11,331 nucleotides of DNA, taken from the NCBI GenBank assembly GCA_005885565.1, contig VAXK01000151.1, forward strand, positions 1-11,331, written 5' to 3'. The notes below the pieces were generated by a model. It had not been told where the DNA came from. It worked only from the letters and a program-made list of their open reading frames with translations, and made no database searches. Shown here piece after piece: positions 6,741 to 11,331 of the stretch (its first letter is position 1; each line of letters begins with the position of its first letter). The translations under genes and the position numbers were made by a program. Source of the DNA: Actinomycetota bacterium (GTDB lineage: Bacteria; Actinomycetota; Thermoleophilia; Gaiellales; Gaiellaceae).

Positions 6741-7948
6741 GCCTCGACCTCCACGTCGACGAGTCGCGACGCGGCCTGCGCCCGCTCCAGCGCGTCGAGG
6801 TTCGTGTCGCCGAGCGCGATCACGTACCCGCGCCGGTCGCCGTCCACCTGCACCGGCCGGATCGTCTCGCCCGGCTGGATGTACGTCTCCACGCGCACGA
6901 CGCCCGGAAAGGCCTCGGCCCGAGCGACTCCTTCGACGCGCCGCACCCTCCCGGTCGGAAGCACCCCCGGCTGCGCGGTCAGGAACGAGATCGCGAACGG
7001 CTGCTGGAAGCGCGGGCGCAGGAGCGCCTCGGAAACGTCGAGGCGCAGCGCCTGCCGGACGGCGATCTCGACGAGGTCGATGCCGGTCCCGACGCGCGGA
7101 ACCTCGCCCATCTGCCCGCCGGGGATACGCGCCGCCACCTCGACGACCTGCACGCCGCCGTCCCCCACCAGGAGCTGCGGGTACGCGACCCCGTCCCTCA
7201 AGCCCAGCGCCCGCACCGCCGCGACCGCCACCCGCTCCACCTCCTCCAGCACGTCGCCGAAGAACGTCGACGGGTACACGTGCGCGAGCGCGACGCCGAA
7301 GCCGATCCCGTTCGGCCGCACGCGATCCGAGGCCGTGACGAGGTGCACCTCGCCGCTGTTTGCCACCAGCAGCGTGTTCACCTCCGCGCCCTCGTGGTAG
7401 CGCTCGAAGATCGCCTCCCCGCTCGACGAGGCTGCGAGCGCCGCGTGCAGATGGGCGTCGAGGTCGTCGGACGTGCGCAGCCGGAAGACGCCGCGCTGCC
7501 CGCTCGAGTCGGCGGGCTTGAGGACGGCGGGAAAGCCGACCGCCTCGGCCGCAGCGCCCGCCTCGGCGTGCGTGCGGACGGCCGCGAAGCGGGGCTGCGG
7601 AATGCCGTGCTCGGCGAGCCGCCGCCGCATCGCGACCTTGTGCGTCATCACGTGCGCTGTGTCGGAACCGATCCCGGGCAGCCCGAGCGCCTCGGCGACG
7701 GCCGCGACGACCGGCACCGCCCGGTCGGACGCGACGGTCATTACGCCGTCGATTTCGTGCCGGCGGCCGACCTCGGTGACGGCGGCCGCGTCGCTGAAGT
7801 CGACCACCTCCGCCTCGTCCGCGACCGCGAGCCCCGGCGCGTCGGCGTTCCGGTCGACCGCGACGACACACGTGCCCAGCTCGCGCGCACGCTCGATCGC
7901 GCGCCGCTGGTGGCGTCCCGCGCCGACGAAGAGGATCGTGCCCCGCAC
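6737..7948 (-). CDS. ATP-grasp ligase family protein (PurK/biotin-carboxylase-like; first ATP-grasp of the operon)
   Basis: A 403-residue protein. The N-terminal Rossmann-like domain starts ILFVGAGRHQRRAIERARELG (residues 5-25) and continues to about residue 100. THKVAMRRRLAEHGIPQPRF (102-121) opens the ATP-grasp fold, VLKPADSSGQRGV (142-154) supplies Lys144 and the flexible Gly-rich loop, and VVEVAARIPGG (268-278) supplies Glu270 and Arg274 of the Mg-ATP site. A C-terminal domain (about 320-403) resembles the small domain that ends DdlA/PurK/BC-type ligases. It probably forms an acyl phosphate and couples it to a nucleophile. The GTG start lies 11 nt after the stop of the propeller-SSI gene and has no clear ribosome site, so it is probably coupled to it. 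It shares family but not close sequence with the second ATP-grasp protein, so they are unlikely to be a recent duplication. The substrate is unknown. Confidence 0.88.
   Translation of the reverse strand: MRGTILFVGAGRHQRRAIERARELGTCVVAVDRNADAPGLAVADEAEVVDFSDAAAVTEVGRRHEIDGVMTVASDRAVPVVAAVAEALGLPGIGSDTAHVMTHKVAMRRRLAEHGIPQPRFAAVRTHAEAGAAAEAVGFPAVLKPADSSGQRGVFRLRTSDDLDAHLHAALAASSSGEAIFERYHEGAEVNTLLVANSGEVHLVTASDRVRPNGIGFGVALAHVYPSTFFGDVLEEVERVAVAAVRALGLRDGVAYPQLLVGDGGVQVVEVAARIPGGQMGEVPRVGTGIDLVEIAVRQALRLDVSEALLRPRFQQPFAISFLTAQPGVLPTGRVRRVEGVARAEAFPGVVRVETYIQPGETIRPVQVDGDRRGYVIALGDTNLDALERAQAASRLVDVEVEA
6748..6752 (-). promoter_or_regulatory. Ribosome binding site for the NodB-like deacetylase
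   Basis: GGAGG on the minus strand, 7 nt upstream of the GTG at 6740 and inside the end of the first ATP-grasp gene. It is the clearest Shine-Dalgarno sequence I found in the window, and it fixes the GTG that overlaps the previous stop as the start. Confidence 0.6.
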
Positions 7949-7959
7949 GGGGGACGATG

Positions 7960-9732
7960 CTACTGAGGAGGCGCCGCGACCCGAATCGGGAAGAGGAACG
8001 CGACGCGGTCCCAGCGCTGCATCGCGCAGGAGTCCAGCCGGTCGAACACCGTCGCCACGCGCTTGCCGCCGTAGACGCCGCGCACCGTGGCCGAGACGTA
8101 GTCGATGTCGAAAAGCGCGCAGGGCTGCGCGGGCGAGGCCGGCGCGAAGGGGTTCTGGACACGGAGCAGCCGGCTGCATGCCCTATCTGCGTTCGGGAGG
8201 GTGCCGCCGGCCGGATGACAGCGAAGTGTGTATTCGCGCCGTGGGCTCGGCCGCCCGAGGTCTCCCTTGGGGAAGATCGTGATCCGGAAGCCGATCCGGC
8301 CCCGGACGGGTGGCGCCGCTCCGGGCCGGTAGACCCACTCGCACCCGGGCAGCACCCGGTCGATCCGGTCGACGTAGGCGATGTCGCCCTCGGGCCCCGT
8401 CGTGCGGCCGGTGTTCGTCCCGCAGGAGACGACGTCCCGCTGCCCGTCGCGGGCCTCGATCAGGTCACGGCCGCCCTGTCCTTCCAGGACGTCTCGCCCG
8501 GGGCCGCCAACGAGGAGGTCGGGGCCCGGCCCGCCGCGGAGGATGTCGTTCCCGGGGCCTCCTTCCAGGGTGTCGCGTCCGAGCGATCCGACGAGGAGGT
8601 CGTTCCCCGGCCCGCCGTCGAGGGTGTCGCCGCTGAACATTGCCGAGACCGCCCGGAGGGTGTCGTTGCCCGCCTCGCCCACGAGCACGTCCGCGAGGGG
8701 CGTGCCCGTAAGGACGTCGTCGCCCGGCGTCCCGACGATCCGACAGTCGTTCGTGAGCCGGACAGGCGCCGGTCGGTCGACGTCGACGCGATAGATGCCG
8801 AGGCGGTCGCGGCATTCGCCGCCGGCGGCTGCCGCGAGTCGTGCACCGTCGGGCGACCACGCGATCTGAGTCGCGTAGAAGGTCGTGAGCCGGCGCCGGC
8901 GGCTGGACGTCGTGTCGGCGACGACCACGCCTTGGGCGGCGCCGAAGGCGATCGCGTCACCGCGTGGCGACCAGGCCTCGTCGCCGAAGACGAGGCTGCC
9001 GAGATTCAGGACAGGCGTGCCGTCGGAGCGCAGGACCTCGACGTCCCCGACGCGTCCGGGGACGCTGTGGCCCGCGACGAGGCGGGTGCCGTCCGGCGAC
9101 CACAACGGGTGGTACCACCCGGACGACTTCGACGTGATCGTCGTCTCGCCGCTTCCGTCGGCACGGACGACGTGGAGCCGCGTCGGTCTGTCGGCGCTGC
9201 TGACGTAGGCGATCCGGTCGTCGACCGGCGACCAGGCCGGGTCGCTTCCCTCCGCGACGGCGTGCGCCTCGCTGCCGTCGATCCGCGCGACGACGATCTG
9301 CGTCCGATTCGGCGTCGGGGACTCCGCGACGAACGCGAGACGCGTGCCGTCCGGCGACCAGGTGGGCCGAGTCCCGTACGTCGCCGCGCCGAGGCTGAGG
9401 CGGTCCGAGCCGTCGAGGCGCTCGACGACGAGCTGCGCGCCGAGCTCGCCGGGAGGATTCGCGGTCACGGCCGCGATGTGCGACCAGTCGGGCGAGAACG
9501 CGTAGGTGAAGCTCGCCGGCAGCCAGGGAATCCGGTGCTCGTGGGTGCCGTCGGCGTTCATGACCCGAAGCGACGGCCCGTCGCGATCGCTGAGGAACGC
9601 GATCACGCTCCCGTCCGGCGACCACGTCGGGTGCGTGTCGCCCGGTGGAGGCGGGGTCGGGATGCCCGCCCCGGACGATCCCGCGAGGCCGAGGACGGCA
9701 AGAAGCGCGACGAGAAGAGGGAGCCTCGGCAC
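7960..9732 (-). CDS. Secreted PD40 beta-propeller / RTX repeat / SSI-domain protein
   Basis: A 590-residue protein with four parts. Residues 1-22 are a Sec-type signal peptide (hydrophobic LPLLVALLAVLGLAG, small residues near 20-23, no lipobox), followed by a Pro-rich linker. Residues 33-300 carry seven TolB-like PD40 repeats, marked by WSPDG-type motifs at 37, 79, 125, 167, 211, 254 and 292. Residues 334-428 are glycine/aspartate nonapeptides of the hemolysin type Ca-binding (RTX) family, followed by a Cys-containing tail (C437, C464). Residues 478-584 match the Streptomyces subtilisin inhibitor family: TLRCHPAGGTLP (502-513), then AC (518-519), QPCALFD (536-542), and VYGGKRVATVFD (553-564), with the four family cysteines at 505, 519, 538 and 569. 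It would be exported and act outside the cell. The GTG start is fixed by an in-frame TAA three codons upstream. Its role is unknown; binding a polymer or ligand and inhibiting a protease are inferences from the domains. Confidence 0.9.
   Translation of the reverse strand: MPRLPLLVALLAVLGLAGSSGAGIPTPPPPGDTHPTWSPDGSVIAFLSDRDGPSLRVMNADGTHEHRIPWLPASFTYAFSPDWSHIAAVTANPPGELGAQLVVERLDGSDRLSLGAATYGTRPTWSPDGTRLAFVAESPTPNRTQIVVARIDGSEAHAVAEGSDPAWSPVDDRIAYVSSADRPTRLHVVRADGSGETTITSKSSGWYHPLWSPDGTRLVAGHSVPGRVGDVEVLRSDGTPVLNLGSLVFGDEAWSPRGDAIAFGAAQGVVVADTTSSRRRRLTTFYATQIAWSPDGARLAAAAGGECRDRLGIYRVDVDRPAPVRLTNDCRIVGTPGDDVLTGTPLADVLVGEAGNDTLRAVSAMFSGDTLDGGPGNDLLVGSLGRDTLEGGPGNDILRGGPGPDLLVGGPGRDVLEGQGGRDLIEARDGQRDVVSCGTNTGRTTGPEGDIAYVDRIDRVLPGCEWVYRPGAAPPVRGRIGFRITIFPKGDLGRPSPRREYTLRCHPAGGTLPNADRACSRLLRVQNPFAPASPAQPCALFDIDYVSATVRGVYGGKRVATVFDRLDSCAMQRWDRVAFLFPIRVAAPPQ
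7981..8301 (-). other. Subtilisin-inhibitor-like (SSI) domain of the secreted protein
   Basis: Residues 478-584 of the protein encoded at 7960-9732. All four SSI cysteines are present in order (505-519 and 538-569 would be the two disulfides). PAGG, the GVxxGKRV strand and the final C...VAFLFP strand are kept. The usual THP after PAGG is TLP. By alignment to SSI (C-P-M|V-Y), the reactive bond would be Leu540-Phe541, giving a chymotrypsin/subtilisin-type P1 residue. The domain call is strong; inhibition is an inference. Confidence 0.82.
8443..8733 (-). repeat. RTX-type nonapeptide repeats (about 27-nt units)
   Basis: About nine to ten consecutive nonapeptides of the form G-G-x-G-x-D-x-L-x (for example GGPGNDLLV, GGPGRDVLE). 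They lie between residues 334 and 428 of the propeller-SSI protein. Such repeats bind calcium in a parallel beta roll outside the cell. The one near residues 357-368 is irregular. Confidence 0.85.
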
Positions 9733-9738
9733 GAGCCG

Positions 9739-9744
9739 ACGTTA
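9739..9744 (-). promoter_or_regulatory. Putative -10 element for a leaderless propeller-SSI transcript
   Basis: TAACGT on the minus strand fits the TAnnnT -10 consensus. It ends exactly 6 nt before the GTG at 9732, so transcription would begin at or next to the start codon. No ribosome site is seen. No good -35 hexamer is visible at 17-19 nt; TTTACA nearby is too close. Confidence 0.45.
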
Positions 9745-9794
9745 CCCACACGCTGTAAAGCCCCTGCTAAGAGGGAGAAAGCATTTGCGCGCGG

Positions 9795-9800
9795 TACACT
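9795..9800 (+). promoter_or_regulatory. Putative -10 element for a leaderless epimerase transcript
   Basis: TACACT fits TAnnnT and ends 7 nt before the GTG at 9808. The bases between (CGCCGCC) hold no Shine-Dalgarno sequence, so a leaderless mRNA is likely, as is common in actinomycetes. No -35 consensus is visible at the expected distance. Confidence 0.5.
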
Positions 9801-9807
9801 CGCCGCC

Positions 9808-10779
9808 GTGTCGCTCCGAGGCAAGCGGATCTTCGTCACCGGCGGGGCCGGCTTCATCGCGACGACCCTCGCCCGGCGACTGGTCGACGACAACGAGATC
9901 GTCGCGCTCGACAACCTCCACCGCGACGCGCTCTCGGGCACGGAGCTCGCCGAGCACCCGAACCTGACCTTCGTCCAGGGCGACGTGCTCGACGCCGAGG
10001 CGGTGCGCGAGCTCGCCCGCGGCGCGACCCACATCGTCCACGCCGCGGCGATCGCCGGGGTCGACACCGTCCTCGAGAGCCCCGTCCGGACGATGCGCGT
10101 CAACCTCATCGGCACGTACAACGTGCTCGAGGCCGCGCTCGCGACGGAGGACTCGCTCGAGCGTCTCGTCGACTTCTCCACGAGCGAGGTCTTCGGGCCG
10201 CAGGCCTACAACGTCCGCGAGGGACACCTGACCGCGACCGGCTCCGTCGGCGAAGCGCGGTGGACCTACGCCGTCTCCAAGCTCGCCGGCGAGCACATGG
10301 CCCGCGCGTACCACGACGAGCTCGGCGTGCCGGCGGTGACCCTCCGGCCGTTCAACGTGTACGGGCCGGGTCAGATCGGCGGCGGTGCGATCCGCGCCTT
10401 CATCGAGGCGGCGCTCGCGGGCTCCGACCTCGTCGTCCACGGGGACGGCTCGCAGATCCGCGCCTGGTGCTACGTCGACGACATGGTGGACGCGCTCCTG
10501 CTCTGCCTCGAGCACCCCGGGGCCGCCGGGGAGACCTTCAACATCGGCAACGCGCGCTCGACGGTGACGATCTTCGACCTGGCCACGCGGGTGCGGCGGC
10601 TGACCGGCGCGCCGGGCGAGCTCGTCTTCCAGCCGCTCCACTACACCGACGTCGAGATCCGCATTCCGAACGTCGACAAGGCGCGCCAGCTGCTCGGCTT
10701 CGAGGCGAAGGTCGACCTCGACGACGGGCTCGCCCGCACCATCGCGTGGTACCGCGAACGCAAGCCGGCGCTGGCTTGA
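9808..10779 (+). CDS. NAD-dependent epimerase/dehydratase (extended SDR, nucleotide-sugar)
   Basis: A 323-residue, full-length extended short-chain dehydrogenase/reductase. The NAD-binding motif is VTGGAGFIA (residues 10-18); the usual GFIG is GFIA. The catalytic set is seen as STSEVFG (124-130, with S126 and E127) and Y154-x3-K158 in YAVSKLAGE. RPFNVYGPGQ (180-189), RAWCYVDDMVDALL (218-231) and FNIGN (244-248) are the sugar-nucleotide-side signatures. Enzymes of this type convert UDP- or dTDP-sugars (4-epimerase, 4,6-dehydratase, UDP-glucuronate decarboxylase). The Ser-Glu in STSE also occurs in decarboxylases, but the exact activity cannot be fixed. The start overlaps a leaderless-type promoter. 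Its stop overlaps the TTG of the aminotransferase, so the pair probably supplies one amino sugar. Confidence 0.92.
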   Translation: MSLRGKRIFVTGGAGFIATTLARRLVDDNEIVALDNLHRDALSGTELAEHPNLTFVQGDVLDAEAVRELARGATHIVHAAAIAGVDTVLESPVRTMRVNLIGTYNVLEAALATEDSLERLVDFSTSEVFGPQAYNVREGHLTATGSVGEARWTYAVSKLAGEHMARAYHDELGVPAVTLRPFNVYGPGQIGGGAIRAFIEAALAGSDLVVHGDGSQIRAWCYVDDMVDALLLCLEHPGAAGETFNIGNARSTVTIFDLATRVRRLTGAPGELVFQPLHYTDVEIRIPNVDKARQLLGFEAKVDLDDGLARTIAWYRERKPALA

Positions 10780-11331
10780 TCCGGCTGGCGCGGCCGGACG
10801 TCGGCGCCGCGGAGGCGGCGGCGGTGGCCGAGGTGCTCGAGAGCGGGCAGCTCACCATGGGGCCGAAGGTCGCCGAGCTCGAGGCGCTCCTGGCGGAGGC
10901 ATGCGCCGTCGAGCACGCGCTCGTCGTCTCGTCCGGGACGGCCGCGCTCCACCTGGCGGTGCTCGCGCTCGGGCTCGGCCCCGGAGACGAGGTGCTCGTG
11001 CCCGCGTACACGTTCCCCGCGACGGCGAACGTCGTCGCCCACGTGGGCGCGAAGCCGGTGCTCGTCGACGTCGATCCCCGGACGATGAACCTCGACCCCG
11101 AGCGCGCGGCGACCGCTGCGACGCCGCGCACACGGGCGGTGATCGCCGTCCACCTCTTCGGCCGGCCGCTCGACTGGGAGGGGCTGCGGGACGCTTTGCC
11201 GGAGAGCATCGTGCTCGTCGAGGACGCCGCCGGAGCGCTCGGCGCCCGCCGCCGCGACCGGCCCTGCGGCGGGCTCGGGCACCTGGGCTGCCTCTCGTTC
11301 CACCCGCGCAAGATCGTCACGACCGGCGAGG
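10776..11331 (+). CDS. DegT/DnrJ/EryC1/StrS family sugar aminotransferase, 3' truncated
   Basis: The first 185 codons of a PLP-dependent aminotransferase that continues past the window end. The start is TTG at 10776, sharing TTGA with the epimerase stop. It gives IRLARPDVG, the usual N-terminus of the family, and no other start fits as well. SGQLTMGPKVAELE (residues 28-41), SSGTAALHLAVLALGLGPGDEV (PLP phosphate site), PAYTFPATANVV, and VEDAAGALGA (D150, which contacts the PLP nitrogen) are all typical. K179 in FHPRKIVTTGE is the Schiff-base lysine. These enzymes transfer an amino group from Glu or Gln to a 3- or 4-keto nucleotide sugar; the keto sugar could come from the adjacent SDR. The precise sugar is unknown. 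Confidence 0.95.
   Translation, partial: MIRLARPDVGAAEAAAVAEVLESGQLTMGPKVAELEALLAEACAVEHALVVSSGTAALHLAVLALGLGPGDEVLVPAYTFPATANVVAHVGAKPVLVDVDPRTMNLDPERAATAATPRTRAVIAVHLFGRPLDWEGLRDALPESIVLVEDAAGALGARRRDRPCGGLGHLGCLSFHPRKIVTTGE

Noticed and set aside
7957..9807. A very long plus-strand open frame running across the propeller-SSI gene into the epimerase
   Set aside because: It has no recognisable domain before the epimerase start, is rich in Arg/Asp/Pro as expected for an antisense reading of GC-rich DNA, and lies opposite a gene with clear PD40, RTX and SSI motifs.

Overview
This GC-rich window comes from a bacterial surface-polysaccharide (EPS or cell-wall glycan) locus. High GC, near-universal GTG/TTG starts, two genes that look leaderless, and a Streptomyces-subtilisin-inhibitor-type (SSI) domain all point to an actinomycete-like genome. 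A Thermoleophilia-type lineage is my guess; the sequence alone does not prove it.

Layout: (1) Positions 1-2487, + strand: a 5'-truncated O-antigen-ligase/Wzy-type polymerase, a PIG-L (LmbE-like) deacetylase joined to it by a 4-nt stop/start overlap, and a small DUF3883-like protein whose composition differs from its neighbours. (2) Positions 2512-4928, - strand, convergent with block 1: a GT4-type glycosyltransferase followed 2 nt later by a Wzx/MATE-type flippase. (3) Positions 4929-5067: the longest gene-free stretch, G/C-rich, with a canonical G-quadruplex motif. (4) Positions 5068-9732, - strand: a secreted PD40-propeller/RTX-repeat/SSI protein, an ATP-grasp protein, a NodB/WbmS-like deacetylase and a second ATP-grasp protein, with an 11-nt gap and then two 4-nt overlaps. 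(5) Positions 9808-11331, + strand, divergent from block 4: a SDR-type NDP-sugar epimerase/dehydratase overlapping a DegT/DnrJ/EryC1/StrS aminotransferase that runs off the window.

Likely joint role: the epimerase/dehydratase and aminotransferase would make an (amino)sugar nucleotide. The glycosyltransferase would add a sugar to a lipid-linked unit, the flippase would move it across the membrane, and the ligase/polymerase would polymerise or transfer it outside. The PIG-L and NodB-like proteins suggest N-deacetylation or related tailoring, and the two ATP-grasp proteins suggest acyl or aminoacyl amide/ester ligation on a sugar or carrier. The exact substrates cannot be read from the sequence.

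Most notable are the secreted propeller-RTX-SSI fusion, the ATP-grasp/deacetylase/ATP-grasp operon, the isolated DUF3883-like gene, and the pair of divergent, apparently leaderless promoters between 9733 and 9807. I saw no RNA genes, insertion sequences, CRISPR arrays or attachment sites.
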